The notes: generated by a model from the letters alone, not told the origin. Shown: positions 17,507 through 26,123, counted from the first letter of the stretch. The stretch is DNA of 64,000 nt from Hymenobacter terricola (GCF_017921975.2 NZ_JAGEMO020000033.1:26630-90629), one strand, 5' to 3'. Numbers and translations are program-made.

Positions 17507-17534
17507 AAAGCCGGCCCCGCACGGGGCCGGCTTT
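17507..17534 (-). terminator. Terminator of the acyl-CoA-binding protein gene
   Basis: A 12-bp stem, aaagccggcccc / ggggccggcttt, with a GCAC loop lies 46 bases past the stop codon; on the minus strand it leads into TTTTTGTTTTT. Confidence 0.85.
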
Positions 17535-17579
17535 GCTACGCATTTGCTGCCAAAGCCAATGGCCTGGCTGCCGTGCTGC

Positions 17580-18014
17580 TTATTCGGCCTGCTGGCTTTT
17601 TAGCTTGTCCTCGCCACCATACGGGGAGCCCGCCTCGATGTCGCCCCGCAGCCCGCCGTGGTCGTGGGTGCGGGGGGCACCCGACTGGCGGTCGGTGGGC
17701 ACTTCGCTGGCTTCCGTACCGAAGCCAGCGCTGCCGGTAATTTCAGCGACTTTGGCCACGTAGCGCCGCTTGGCTTCCTCTTCGGGCACGCCCTTAAACT
17801 GGTCCCACGAATCCCACTGGGCCTGCGACAGGCCGGCGGGGCCACTGGCCTGGTCGGCAGCATCGGGGTCTACTTCGTTGGTTTTCATGTTCACATCGCC
17901 CTCCGTGGCCTGCTTATAGAGGCCGTAGAGTTCGGTCATGTGCGCGGCTGCGGCATCGCCGGGCAGGTTGTTTACTTGCTGTGCCGCCGCTTGAAATTGG
18001 TCGTTGAGGTTCAT
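17580..18014 (-). CDS. Acyl-CoA-binding protein
   Basis: 144 residues from the ATG at 18014 (MNLNDQFQAAAQQVNNLPG), which matches the normal ACBP N-terminus; the longer frame to 18113 would add an unrelated 33-residue stretch. The first about 95 residues have the four-helix ACBP signature: LYGLYKQATEGDVN, then a slightly expanded loop, then QAQWDSWDQFKGVPEEEAKRRYVAKV. ACBPs bind long-chain acyl-CoA and buffer the cytoplasmic pool. The last about 40 residues are polar and probably disordered (DRQSGAPRTHDHGG...). It is a single gene, divergent from asnB with 143 bases between them. Confidence 0.88.
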   Translation of the reverse strand: MNLNDQFQAAAQQVNNLPGDAAAAHMTELYGLYKQATEGDVNMKTNEVDPDAADQASGPAGLSQAQWDSWDQFKGVPEEEAKRRYVAKVAEITGSAGFGTEASEVPTDRQSGAPRTHDHGGLRGDIEAGSPYGGEDKLKSQQAE

Positions 18015-18140
18015 GGGTTGGACAGAATAGATGGGAAATGAAAAAGAGCAGCGAAGGCACTGTGGTGGCCTTTTGGTAGAAATTGTCGCCATTTGTGCTC
18101 TTCGCAATACCACGCGGATGGCCTTTAGGTTGCGGGGTCG

Positions 18141-18148
18141 TACTTTTG
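18141..18148 (+). promoter_or_regulatory. -7 box of asnB
   Basis: TACTTTTG matches TAnnTTTG. The predicted start falls 2-3 bases before the asnB ATG at 18158, implying a very short leader. The -33 position has ATG instead of TTG. Confidence 0.45.
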
Positions 18149-18157
18149 CGTGCTACT

Positions 18158-20065
18158 ATGTGCGGAATAACAGGAGTATTTGCTTTTACGGAAACAGGTC
18201 GTCAGTCACTGGCCAACCTGCAAGCGTCTACCGACGCCATCATTCGCCGCGGACCCGACTCCGAGGGCCATTACACCTACGATAAAGTAGGGCTGGGCTT
18301 TCGTCGGTTGGCTATTCTCGACCTTTCGGCCGATGGCAATCAGCCGATGACCGACGCGTCGGGGCGCTACACCATCGTCTTCAACGGCGAGATATTCAAC
18401 TACCGCGAATTGCGCGAAAAGTTGATAAAGCGCGGCTGTGCATTCCATTCGCAGACTGATACGGAAGTCATCCTGCAGCTGTACATCACGGAGGGCCGCA
18501 GCTTTATCAAGAAGCTCAACGGCTTTTTCGGGTTTGCCATTTACGACAAGGAAGAGAATTCGCTGTTCATCGCCCGCGACCGGTATGGCGTGAAGCCGCT
18601 CCTTATTTACCGCGACGAAGACAAGCTGTTTTTCGCTTCGGAAATGAAGTCGATGATGGCCCTGGGCGTGCCGCGCAAGCTCGACTACGTGGCTCTGAGC
18701 CAGTATTTGCAGCTGAACTACATCCCCGGCCCGGCCAGTATTTTCAAGGGCGTGAAAAAAATGCTGCCCGGCCACTACCTCTACATCAAGGACAATAAAG
18801 TAGTCGGCAAGGCGTGGTATAAAATCCCCTACGACGCCAAGAAAGTCGCCAAAAACAAGCTCACCTACGAGCAGCAGCAGCACAAGCTGGTCGACCTGAT
18901 GGACGGGGCCGTGCAGCGCCGCCTCGTGGCCGACGTGCCGCTCGGCGCCTTCCTCAGCGGCGGCATCGACTCCAGCGTGATTACCGCTTTGGCCGCTCGC
19001 CACACGCCGCACCTCAACACGTTCAGCATCGGCTTCAAAGACGAGCCGTTTTTCGACGAAACCAAGTACGCCAACCTGGTAGCGGCCCGGCACAAGACCA
19101 ACCACACCGTCTTCTCGCTGACCAACAACGACCTCTACGAGCACATCCACGACATGCTGGATTACCTCGACGAGCCGTTTGCTGACTCCTCGGCCCTGGC
19201 CGTGTACATCCTCAGCCAGCGCACCCGCCAGAGCGTGACCGTGGCCCTCAGCGGCGACGGCGCCGACGAGATGTTCGGCGGCTACAACAAGCACATGGGC
19301 GAGTTCAAGGTGCGGCAGGGCGGCGCCAAGGCCGAAGCCGTAACCGCGCTGGGCTTCCTCTGGGATGCCTTGCCCAAGTCGCGCAGCGGCTTTTTCGGCA
19401 ACCGGGTGCGCCAGCTGCAACGCTTCTCACGCGGCATGGTAGCTGGTGTGAAGGACCGGTATTGGGACTGGGCCAGCTTCGCTTCGGCCGCCGATGCCCG
19501 CGACCTTCTCAGCGCCGCCAGCCGCCGCAAAGTGGGCAAGAAGCTGGCCGCCAAGCGCCGCAAGGACATTCTGGAGCACCTGCACACCGACGGCGACCTC
19601 AATGAGGTGCTGCTCACCGATATGACCCTGGTGCTGCCCTACGACATGCTCACGAAAGTGGACATGATGAGTATGGCCAGCTCGCTGGAAGTACGCACCC
19701 CCTTCCTGGATTATAAGGTCGTCGACTTCGCCTTCTCCATTCCCGTGACCAGCAAGGTCGATGCGACGATGAAGAAGCGCATCGTGCAGGACGCCTTCCG
19801 CTCCGAGCTGCCCGTCGAGCTCTACGACCGCCCCAAGCACGGTTTCGAGGTGCCTTTGCTGAAGTGGATGCGCGGCGAGCTGCGGTCCCTCATCGAAGAA
19901 GACCTGTTGCGCGACGAGTTTATCGAAAGCCAGGGAATTTTTGATGTTGAAGCCATTCGGGCGCTTAAGGCCCAGCTTTTCTCGCGCAGCCCCGGCGACG
20001 TGCATGCCCGTATCTGGGGCCTCATCGTGTTCCAGACGTGGTGGAAGCAGTATATGAATAGCTAA
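18158..20065 (+). CDS. asnB: Asparagine synthetase-type amidotransferase (glutamine-hydrolysing)
   Basis: 635 residues; the start is fixed by MCGITG, because Cys2 is the catalytic nucleophile exposed after Met removal. The N-terminal glutaminase domain also shows RRGPDSEGHY and FNGEIFNYRE. The synthetase domain has the ATP PP-loop SGGIDSS near residue 266 and SGDGADEMFGGYNKH. The enzyme transfers glutamine amide nitrogen to an ATP-activated carboxylate, classically aspartate. It opens the polysaccharide locus, 85 bases before ugd. AsnB/WbpS-like paralogues in O-antigen clusters are thought to amidate uronic acids, so a role in glycan synthesis is possible (inferred). Confidence 0.9.
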   Translation: MCGITGVFAFTETGRQSLANLQASTDAIIRRGPDSEGHYTYDKVGLGFRRLAILDLSADGNQPMTDASGRYTIVFNGEIFNYRELREKLIKRGCAFHSQTDTEVILQLYITEGRSFIKKLNGFFGFAIYDKEENSLFIARDRYGVKPLLIYRDEDKLFFASEMKSMMALGVPRKLDYVALSQYLQLNYIPGPASIFKGVKKMLPGHYLYIKDNKVVGKAWYKIPYDAKKVAKNKLTYEQQQHKLVDLMDGAVQRRLVADVPLGAFLSGGIDSSVITALAARHTPHLNTFSIGFKDEPFFDETKYANLVAARHKTNHTVFSLTNNDLYEHIHDMLDYLDEPFADSSALAVYILSQRTRQSVTVALSGDGADEMFGGYNKHMGEFKVRQGGAKAEAVTALGFLWDALPKSRSGFFGNRVRQLQRFSRGMVAGVKDRYWDWASFASAADARDLLSAASRRKVGKKLAAKRRKDILEHLHTDGDLNEVLLTDMTLVLPYDMLTKVDMMSMASSLEVRTPFLDYKVVDFAFSIPVTSKVDATMKKRIVQDAFRSELPVELYDRPKHGFEVPLLKWMRGELRSLIEEDLLRDEFIESQGIFDVEAIRALKAQLFSRSPGDVHARIWGLIVFQTWWKQYMNS

Positions 20066-20103
20066 TTATCATGTTAGCAGAACCAACGGAAGGGCGATAA
20101 AGC

Positions 20104-20111
20104 TACCTTTG
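20104..20111 (+). promoter_or_regulatory. -7 box upstream of ugd
   Basis: TACCTTTG matches TAnnTTTG. The predicted start near 20118 gives a leader of about 33 bases. No TTG lies at the right distance upstream. Confidence 0.4.
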
Positions 20112-20150
20112 CCCGGTTGACACCAGGTTTATTTCCAATAAAATCTTCGT

Positions 20151-21494
20151 ATGAAAATAGCAGTAGTAGGCACCGGCTACGTTGGTTTGGTTACGGGTAC
20201 GTGCTTTGCCGAGGTCGGCATCGACGTAACGTGCATCGACATCGACCAGAAAAAAATTGACAACCTGCACGCGGGAATCCTGCCCATCTATGAGCCCGGG
20301 CTGGAGGAAATGGTGAGCCGCAACGTAGAAAAGGGCCGCTTGCATTTCTCCACCAACCTGGCCGAAAGCATCAAAGACTGCGACGTTGCGTTCATTGCCG
20401 TGGGCACGCCGCCCGGCGAAGACGGCTCGGCCGACCTGAAATACGTGCTGGCCGTAGCTCGTGGCATCGGCGAGCACATGAATGCCTACGGCGTCATCGT
20501 GACCAAAAGCACCGTGCCCGTGGGCACCGCCTCCAAAGTGCGCGCCGAAATTGAGAAGGCCTTGGCCAAGCGTGGGGACGACATCGAGTTCGACGTTGCT
20601 TCTAACCCCGAGTTCCTGAAGGAAGGCGCTGCCATTGATGACTTCCTCAAGCCCGACCGCATTGTGGTAGGCATTGCATCCGACCGCGCCGAAGAGGTGA
20701 TGCGCCGGCTCTACAAGCCCTTCCTGCTCAACGGCCACCCGATTATCTTCATGGATATTCCGTCGGCGGAGATGACTAAATACGCGGCCAATTCCATGTT
20801 GGCGACGAAAATCAGCTTCATGAACGACGTGGCCAACCTCTGCGAAATCATGGGGGCCGACGTGAATATGGTGCGCCGCGGCATTGGCTCCGATGCGCGC
20901 ATCGGCACCAAGTTTATCTATCCCGGCATTGGCTACGGCGGCTCCTGCTTCCCCAAGGACGTGAAGGCGCTGATTAAAACCGCCCAGGAAAACGGTTACG
21001 ACATGCAGGTGCTGCGCGCCGTGGAAAGCGTGAACGAGGACCAGAAGTCGGTGCTTTTCGACAAAGTGAGCCGGCATTTCGGTGGCGAACTGCGCGGTCT
21101 GAAAATAGCCTTGTGGGGCCTGTCCTTCAAACCCAAAACCGACGACATGCGCGAGGCGCCGTCGCTGGTTATCATCGAGAAGCTGCTGGCGGCCGGGTGC
21201 ACCGTAACGGCCTACGACCCCGTGGCTATGCCCGAAGCCCGGCATTCCCTCGGTGACACCATTACCTATGCCAAAGACGAATTCGCGGCCCTGATTGATG
21301 CTGATGCACTTCTGGTAGTGACGGAGTGGCCTGATTTCCGCGCCCCGAACTTTGAAGTGGTGGCGCGCCTGATGAAGCAGAAAGCTATTTTTGATGGCCG
21401 TAACATCTACGAAGCCAAGGAATTGCAGGAGCTCGGCTTTGCTTACCACTGCATTGGGGTAAAAACCGAGCACAAAGAGCCGGCGGTTTCCTAA
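20151..21494 (+). CDS. ugd: UDP-glucose 6-dehydrogenase
   Basis: 447 residues, the usual family length. The N-terminal Rossmann domain opens MKIAVVGTGYVGLVTG. The central helix region has SNPEFLKEGAAIDDF, and the catalytic cysteine lies in GYGGSCFPKD (about residue 265). The C-terminal UDP-binding domain contains GLSFKPKTDDMREAPS. It oxidises UDP-glucose to UDP-glucuronate with two NAD+ in the cytoplasm. The next gene, a UDP-glucuronate decarboxylase-like protein 82 bases on, uses the product, so the pair supplies UDP-GlcA and UDP-xylose. Confidence 0.95.
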   Translation: MKIAVVGTGYVGLVTGTCFAEVGIDVTCIDIDQKKIDNLHAGILPIYEPGLEEMVSRNVEKGRLHFSTNLAESIKDCDVAFIAVGTPPGEDGSADLKYVLAVARGIGEHMNAYGVIVTKSTVPVGTASKVRAEIEKALAKRGDDIEFDVASNPEFLKEGAAIDDFLKPDRIVVGIASDRAEEVMRRLYKPFLLNGHPIIFMDIPSAEMTKYAANSMLATKISFMNDVANLCEIMGADVNMVRRGIGSDARIGTKFIYPGIGYGGSCFPKDVKALIKTAQENGYDMQVLRAVESVNEDQKSVLFDKVSRHFGGELRGLKIALWGLSFKPKTDDMREAPSLVIIEKLLAAGCTVTAYDPVAMPEARHSLGDTITYAKDEFAALIDADALLVVTEWPDFRAPNFEVVARLMKQKAIFDGRNIYEAKELQELGFAYHCIGVKTEHKEPAVS

Positions 21495-21576
21495 GAATGG
21501 AAAATTAAGAACGTCATGCTTTGTCCGGCGCCCGCTGGCAGAAGCCTGGCGTTCCATCAGCATTACCAACGACTAT

Positions 21577-22533
21577 ATGACCAACATGTCCGAAGAAAAA
21601 AAACGCGTCCTTATCACCGGTGGGGCCGGGTTTCTGGGTTCCCACCTCTGCGACCGGTTCCTGGCCGAAGGCTACCACGTCATTGCGATGGACAACCTGA
21701 TTACGGGGTCGCTCCAGAATATTGAGCACTTATTTGGTAAAGAAGACTTTGAGTTTCATCACGCCGATGTGAGCAAGTTCGTCTTCGTGCCCGGCAAGCT
21801 TGATTATATCCTGCACTTCGCCTCGCCCGCCTCGCCGATTGACTACCTCAAAATTCCGATTCAAACCCTAAAAGTGGGTTCGCTCGGCACGCACAACCTG
21901 CTGGGCCTGGCCCGCGTGAAGGGCGCCCGCATGCTGATTGCCAGCACCTCAGAGGTGTACGGCGACCCCGAAATCCATCCTCAGGTAGAAGAATATTTCG
22001 GCAACGTGAACCCCGTGGGCCCGCGTGGTTGCTACGACGAGGCCAAGCGTTTCCAGGAGGCCATTACCATGGCTTACCACAACCACCACGGCCTGGAAAC
22101 GCGCATCATTCGCATCTTCAACACCTACGGTCCGCGCATGCGGCTCGATGACGGCCGCGTGCTGCCCGCTTTCCTCTCGCAGGCCCTGCGTGGTGAGAAC
22201 CTGACCGTGTTCGGCGACGGCTCCCAGACCCGTTCGTTCTGTTACGTCGATGATTTGGTGGAAGGCATTTACCGGTTGCTGCTCAGCGACTACCACTTGC
22301 CGGTCAACATTGGCAACCCGTCGGAAATCACCATCAAGGAGTTTGGCGAAGAAATTGCCCGCCTCACCGGCGTCGAATTCACGCCCACGTACCAGGCCCT
22401 GCCCGAAAACGACCCCCTGAAGCGCCGGCCCGACATCACCAAAGCCAAGGAAATCCTGGGTTGGGAGCCCAAAGTGGACCGCGCCGAAGGCCTGCGCCGG
22501 ACGCTCGAGTATTTCAAGGAACACGTTAAATAA
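21577..22533 (+). CDS. UDP-glucuronate decarboxylase (UDP-xylose synthase)
   Basis: 318 residues. Extended short-chain dehydrogenase fold: GGAGFLGSHLCDRFL (NAD binding), SEVYGDPEIHPQ, and the catalytic YxxxK in GCYDEAKRF (Tyr about 152). The segments NTYGPRM and GSQTRSFCYVDD are characteristic of UXS. It converts UDP-GlcA to UDP-xylose through a 4-keto intermediate. The ATG at 21577 is used; an in-frame ATG at 21586 (MSEEKKR) is an equally plausible start. It lies directly after ugd, which makes its substrate. Confidence 0.9.
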   Translation: MTNMSEEKKRVLITGGAGFLGSHLCDRFLAEGYHVIAMDNLITGSLQNIEHLFGKEDFEFHHADVSKFVFVPGKLDYILHFASPASPIDYLKIPIQTLKVGSLGTHNLLGLARVKGARMLIASTSEVYGDPEIHPQVEEYFGNVNPVGPRGCYDEAKRFQEAITMAYHNHHGLETRIIRIFNTYGPRMRLDDGRVLPAFLSQALRGENLTVFGDGSQTRSFCYVDDLVEGIYRLLLSDYHLPVNIGNPSEITIKEFGEEIARLTGVEFTPTYQALPENDPLKRRPDITKAKEILGWEPKVDRAEGLRRTLEYFKEHVK

Positions 22534-22594
22534 GGTCAGTGAGCAGTTAATAGTGGACAGTTAACAATTGGTCTTTCGCATTAATAGCTGCTCA

Positions 22595-22636
22595 CTGCTC
22601 ATTGTTAACTGCTCATTGTTAACTGCTCATTGTTAA
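22595..22636. repeat. 14-bp tandem repeat (three copies) before the FdtA-like gene
   Basis: The unit ctgctcattgttaa occurs at 22595, 22609 and 22623 and ends 8 bases before the ATG at 22645. Reverse-complement pieces (gagcagttaa, cagttaacaat) occur upstream at about 22541-22567, so the leader can also fold. Copy-number change would alter the 5' leader. Confidence 0.85.
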
Positions 22637-22644
22637 CTGATAAA

Positions 22645-23067
22645 ATGATTGATTATCCGGCCCCGTATCTTATTCAGTTTCCAAAGCTGGGGGCTCCGGA
22701 TATCGGTTACATCTCCGTTGGTGAAAATGCCAAAGACCCGCTGCCGTTTCCGGTGCAGCGGGTCTTTTGGACTTATTACACGCCCGAAAGCATTGTGCGC
22801 GGCCGGCATGCCCACCAGTGTATGGAGCAGGTGCTGATTGCTGCCGCCGGGCGCATCATCGTTACCACGGAGCTGGCCAATGGCGACATCCAGATTTTTA
22901 GGCTGGAAGACCCTTCCGTGGGGCTCTACATCCCGCCCAGTGCGTGGCACACCATGCAGTATTCGCACACGGCCGTGCAGCTGATTCTGGCTTCCCAGCC
23001 CTACGACGAGGGTGATTATATCCGTGATTACGAAGCATTTCGGCAGCGATGGGCACCGAAAGCCTGA
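22645..23067 (+). CDS. FdtA/QdtA-like dTDP-4-keto-6-deoxyhexose 3,4-ketoisomerase
   Basis: 140 residues, the normal length for the WxcM-like cupin family. The ATG at 22645 is chosen over a TTG 15 bases earlier that sits in the tandem repeat. Family signs are the early DPLPFPVQRVFW, the metal/catalytic motif RGRHAHQCMEQVLIAA, and the late LYIPPSAWHTMQYS. These enzymes convert dTDP-4-keto-6-deoxyglucose to the 3-keto sugar, which a DegT-type transaminase then aminates. Such a transaminase is the second gene downstream, with a GNAT acetyltransferase between them and overlapping this gene by 19 bases. Whether the product has galacto or gluco configuration cannot be told. Confidence 0.87.
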   Translation: MIDYPAPYLIQFPKLGAPDIGYISVGENAKDPLPFPVQRVFWTYYTPESIVRGRHAHQCMEQVLIAAAGRIIVTTELANGDIQIFRLEDPSVGLYIPPSAWHTMQYSHTAVQLILASQPYDEGDYIRDYEAFRQRWAPKA

Positions 23068-24011
23068 GCCCATTGGTGGCGGCCCGCGCGGCGGAGCTGG
23101 CCTATTATTCGCCGTATTATTTTCTGCGGCAATTCTCTGGCGAGCTTCAGCAGGCCTTGTTTGGGACGGGCACGGCCACCCGCTGGGGCCAGGAAGCGGG
23201 CACCAAAACGTACCGTACAACTGGTGAGAAACCGGGGGCGGATGTGTACTGGCTGCTGCGCTCCCTTCCCTGGGATTCCGACTACTTTGGGCTACCCACG
23301 TTTCGCCTGTTCACCGGCTTGTTCGCTGCCCAGGTCACGGCGGCCGAATTAGTGACGGCGGCCCACGCGCTGCGCCAGCATCTGGCCGAGCGCAACGGCA
23401 CTTTCTACGCCTTCAGCATCGTGCCGGCCGAGGACGTGCGGCTTCTGCAAGGCCTCACTGCCGCCGGCTGGCAATTGGTGGAAACCCGGCTCACGTATTA
23501 CCGCGACCATTTGGAGGATTTTACTTATCCTCGGCATACAGTGCGGGCCGCGACTTTGGGGGAGGCGGCCCATATTGGCCGGATTGCGGCGGCGGCTCGC
23601 AATCCTTACGACCGGATTCATGCCGATAACTGGTTTAGCGAAGCCCAGGCCGATGGCTACTCGGCGCGGTATGCGGAGAACGCCGTGACGGGTGACCTGG
23701 CAGCTACCGTGCTGGTACCCAACGTGCCCGGCTTGCCCGTTGACTCTTTTCTGGCTATTAGCGACCTCGAAATCGACGCGTCCGCCTTGGGCACGCGGCT
23801 GTCGCGGGTTTTGCTCACGGCAGTGGGCCCGGCCAACCGCGGGTGGCACGCAAAGCTGGTAGCCGAAACCCTGCACCGCGCCCACGCGCTGGGCCACGAA
23901 GCCGTGGTGATGACCACCCAGGCCACCAACCACGCCGTGTTTCGGACGTGTGAGAAGCTGGGCTTCCGGCTTGGGGCCACCAGCCATGTACTGGCTTGCA
24001 ATTGCCGTTAA
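23049..24011 (+). CDS. GNAT acetyltransferase, WecD-like sugar N-acetyltransferase
   Basis: 320 residues, overlapping the FdtA-like gene by 19 bases, so probably translationally coupled. The region after residue about 70 resembles WecD: LPWDSDYFGLPTFRL, ARNPYDRIHADNWFS, YSARYAENAVTGD, and a C-terminal GNAT acetyl-CoA part with VMTTQATNHAVFRTCEKLGF. WecD acetylates the amino group of dTDP-4-amino-4,6-dideoxygalactose. Here the position between FdtA- and FdtB-like genes suggests it acetylates the 3-amino sugar, replacing the beta-helix FdtC usual in that pathway. It could also serve the WecE product made by the gene at 52711. The about 60 N-terminal residues are extra relative to WecD. Confidence 0.7.
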   Translation: MGTESLSPLVAARAAELAYYSPYYFLRQFSGELQQALFGTGTATRWGQEAGTKTYRTTGEKPGADVYWLLRSLPWDSDYFGLPTFRLFTGLFAAQVTAAELVTAAHALRQHLAERNGTFYAFSIVPAEDVRLLQGLTAAGWQLVETRLTYYRDHLEDFTYPRHTVRAATLGEAAHIGRIAAAARNPYDRIHADNWFSEAQADGYSARYAENAVTGDLAATVLVPNVPGLPVDSFLAISDLEIDASALGTRLSRVLLTAVGPANRGWHAKLVAETLHRAHALGHEAVVMTTQATNHAVFRTCEKLGFRLGATSHVLACNCR

Positions 24012-24020
24012 CTTTACCGC

Positions 24021-25118
24021 ATGGAAGTTCCGTTCCTTTCATTCGCGCCCCAGCACGCTCCTTTGCGCGCTGCCCTCACGGATGCCTTCACCCGCGTAGT
24101 CGATTCGTATTGGTACGTGCTAGGGGAGGAGGTGCGGCAATTTGAGCAGGAATACGCAGCCTTCAATCAGGTGGCGCACACCGTGGGGGTGGCCAATGGG
24201 CTCGACGCGCTGGTCCTGGCGTTGCGTGCTTTGGCTATCGGCCCCGGCGACGAGGTAATCGTGCCTTCCAATACCTACATTGCCACCTGGCTGGCCGTGA
24301 CGCAGGTAGGAGCCGTGCCCGTGCCGGTGGAGCCCGACCCTGCCACCAGCAACCTCGACCCCGCGCGCATAGCAGCGGCGCTTACCTCGCGTACCCGCGC
24401 CATCGTGCCGGTGCATCTTTATGGCCAGGCCTGCCGCATGCCGGAAATCATGGCGCTGGCAACGGAGCATGGTCTTTTTGTGGTCGAAGACAATGCCCAG
24501 GCGCAGGGCGCCGCGTTCGCCGGCCAGCGCACGGGCAGTTTTGGCCATATCAACGCCACCAGCTTTTATCCGGGCAAAAACCTGGGGGCCCTCGGCGATG
24601 CCGGCGCCGTGACTACCAACGACGATAACCTGGCCCAGCAAGTGCGGGTGCTGCGCAACTACGGCTCGCAGCAAAAATATTACAACGAAGTAATCGGTTA
24701 CAACTCCCGCCTCGATGAGCTGCAAGCCGCCGTGCTGCGCGTAAAGCTCCCCGAACTGCCCACCTGGACGCGCCAGCGCCAGCAAATAGCAGCCTGGTAC
24801 GGCCAGCACCTCGCCGGTATTGCCGGCCTGCGCCTGCCCGCCGTGGCCGAAGGCGCCACTAACGTCTATCACCTCTATGTGGTGCACACGCCCCACCGCG
24901 CCGCCTTGCAGCAGCACCTCACGGCCCAGGGCATCGGCACGCTCATCCACTATCCCGTGCCGCCGCACCGGCAGCAAGCCTACCAGCAACTGCAACTGCC
25001 CGCGGGCAGTTTCCCCATTGCCGAAGAGCTGGCAGCCACTTGCCTGAGCCTCCCCATCTGGCCCGGCATGACCGAAGCTCATGTTGCGACCGTGGCGGCG
25101 GCCATTCGCAGTCGTTAG
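24021..25118 (+). CDS. FdtB-like dTDP-3-keto-6-deoxyhexose transaminase (DegT/DnrJ family)
   Basis: 365 residues, typical length. PLP type I fold: GVANGLDALVLALRAL, DEVIVPSNTYIATW, VVEDNAQAQGA (PLP ring Asp), and the Schiff-base lysine in SFYPGKNLGALGDAG (Lys186). The GKNLGALGDAGA form is typical of 3-aminotransferases such as FdtB/QdtB. It transfers an amino group from glutamate to C3 of the keto sugar made by the FdtA-like protein at 22645. It starts nine bases after the GNAT gene, in the same operon. dTDP-glucose synthesis and dehydration (RmlA/RmlB) are not encoded in the window. Confidence 0.85.
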   Translation: MEVPFLSFAPQHAPLRAALTDAFTRVVDSYWYVLGEEVRQFEQEYAAFNQVAHTVGVANGLDALVLALRALAIGPGDEVIVPSNTYIATWLAVTQVGAVPVPVEPDPATSNLDPARIAAALTSRTRAIVPVHLYGQACRMPEIMALATEHGLFVVEDNAQAQGAAFAGQRTGSFGHINATSFYPGKNLGALGDAGAVTTNDDNLAQQVRVLRNYGSQQKYYNEVIGYNSRLDELQAAVLRVKLPELPTWTRQRQQIAAWYGQHLAGIAGLRLPAVAEGATNVYHLYVVHTPHRAALQQHLTAQGIGTLIHYPVPPHRQQAYQQLQLPAGSFPIAEELAATCLSLPIWPGMTEAHVATVAAAIRSR

Positions 25119-25157
25119 CAGTGGATAGTTGAAAACTGCTAACGTATAATTGCTCCC

Positions 25158-26105
25158 ATGCCCAAGCTCTCCGTCATCATTCCCTGCTACTTCAACGAGG
25201 AGAATATTCCCGTAACGACCCAGGAGCTGGTGGCGAACGAAGCGAATTTTCCGCCCGAAGTCACCTTTGAGTACGTGTTTGTGAATGATGGCTCGGGCGA
25301 TGACACGCTGGGGGCCCTGCGCCGAGCGCAGGCCACCTACCCCAGCCGCATTCGCATCATCGATTTGGCCGGCAACGTGGGTTCCTACAATGCCATCGTG
25401 GCCGGCATAGCCCATGCTACCGGCGACTGCCTGGCCGTTATCACCGCCGACCTGCAGGACCCTCCCGAGCTGATGGCCCAGATGTACGGCCACTGGCAAC
25501 AGGGCTTCAAGCTGGTGCTCGGCAACCGACAGGACCGGGAAGAAACCGGCTTTCTGGAAACCATGGCTAAGGTATTTCACTGGTTGATGAAGAACCTGGC
25601 CCTGCGTAACATCCCCGACGGCGGCTTCGATTTCGTCTTTTTTGACCGCCAGGTGGCTACCGAGGTGCTCAACATCCACGAGCGCAACTCCAACGTGTTC
25701 TACCTCATGGTGTGGCTGGGATTTCCCTACGTCAGCATTCCCTACGTGCGCCGCAAGCGCCAGATTGGCCAGTCCCGCTGGACGCTTTCTAAAAAAATAA
25801 AGTTGTTCATCGATTCGCTGATGGCCTTTTCATTCGTGCCCATTCGCGCCATATCCGTGCTGGGCCTGGGCCTGGGGGCCATTGCGTTGGTCTATGGCCT
25901 GTACGTCATCATTCTTAAAATCATTGCCCCCAACGAGCCCGCCGGCTGGACCACGCTCATGGTGGTGCTGCTGTTCGTCTCCGCGTTTCAAATGATAGCG
26001 CTGGGGGTGATTGGCGAATACGTCTGGCGCGGGCTGGACGCGGCCCGTAACCGACCTTTGTACGTCATCAACAAAATTTACGAAGAGTCATTGCCGGGAA
26101 AATAG
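25158..26105 (+). CDS. Polyprenyl-phosphate glycosyltransferase, GT2, DPM1/ArnC type with two C-terminal membrane helices
   Basis: 315 residues. The N-terminal GT-A domain has LSVIIPCYFNEE, VNDGSGDDT, ITADLQDPPEL (DxD) and the late KRQIGQSRWTLSKKIK amphipathic helix of the family. Two transmembrane helices follow (about 235-265 and 275-300, with GVIGEYVWRGL between the end and the tail). Such enzymes load a sugar onto undecaprenyl phosphate at the cytoplasmic face, providing a lipid-linked donor for side-chain transfer in the periplasm. In this context the sugar may be the 3-amino-3,6-dideoxyhexose made by the previous three genes (inferred). Confidence 0.87.
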   Translation: MPKLSVIIPCYFNEENIPVTTQELVANEANFPPEVTFEYVFVNDGSGDDTLGALRRAQATYPSRIRIIDLAGNVGSYNAIVAGIAHATGDCLAVITADLQDPPELMAQMYGHWQQGFKLVLGNRQDREETGFLETMAKVFHWLMKNLALRNIPDGGFDFVFFDRQVATEVLNIHERNSNVFYLMVWLGFPYVSIPYVRRKRQIGQSRWTLSKKIKLFIDSLMAFSFVPIRAISVLGLGLGAIALVYGLYVIILKIIAPNEPAGWTTLMVVLLFVSAFQMIALGVIGEYVWRGLDAARNRPLYVINKIYEESLPGK

Positions 26106-26123
26106 CAACCCGTATTAGATTTG
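26091..26123 (+). promoter_or_regulatory. Possible promoter for gmd, with long leader
   Basis: TTG (26091-26093), 22 bases, TAGATTTG (26116-26123). It overlaps the end of the preceding gene. The predicted start near 26130 leaves a leader of about 215 bases that is AT-rich at first and carries no other gene. Confidence 0.4.

Noticed and set aside
18206..19420. 404-codon minus-strand frame across asnB
   Set aside because: Shadow of asnB; no domain, no start context.
22630..22644. TTG start adding five residues to the FdtA-like protein
   Set aside because: It lies in the tandem repeat, and the ATG at 22645 gives the normal family N-terminus.
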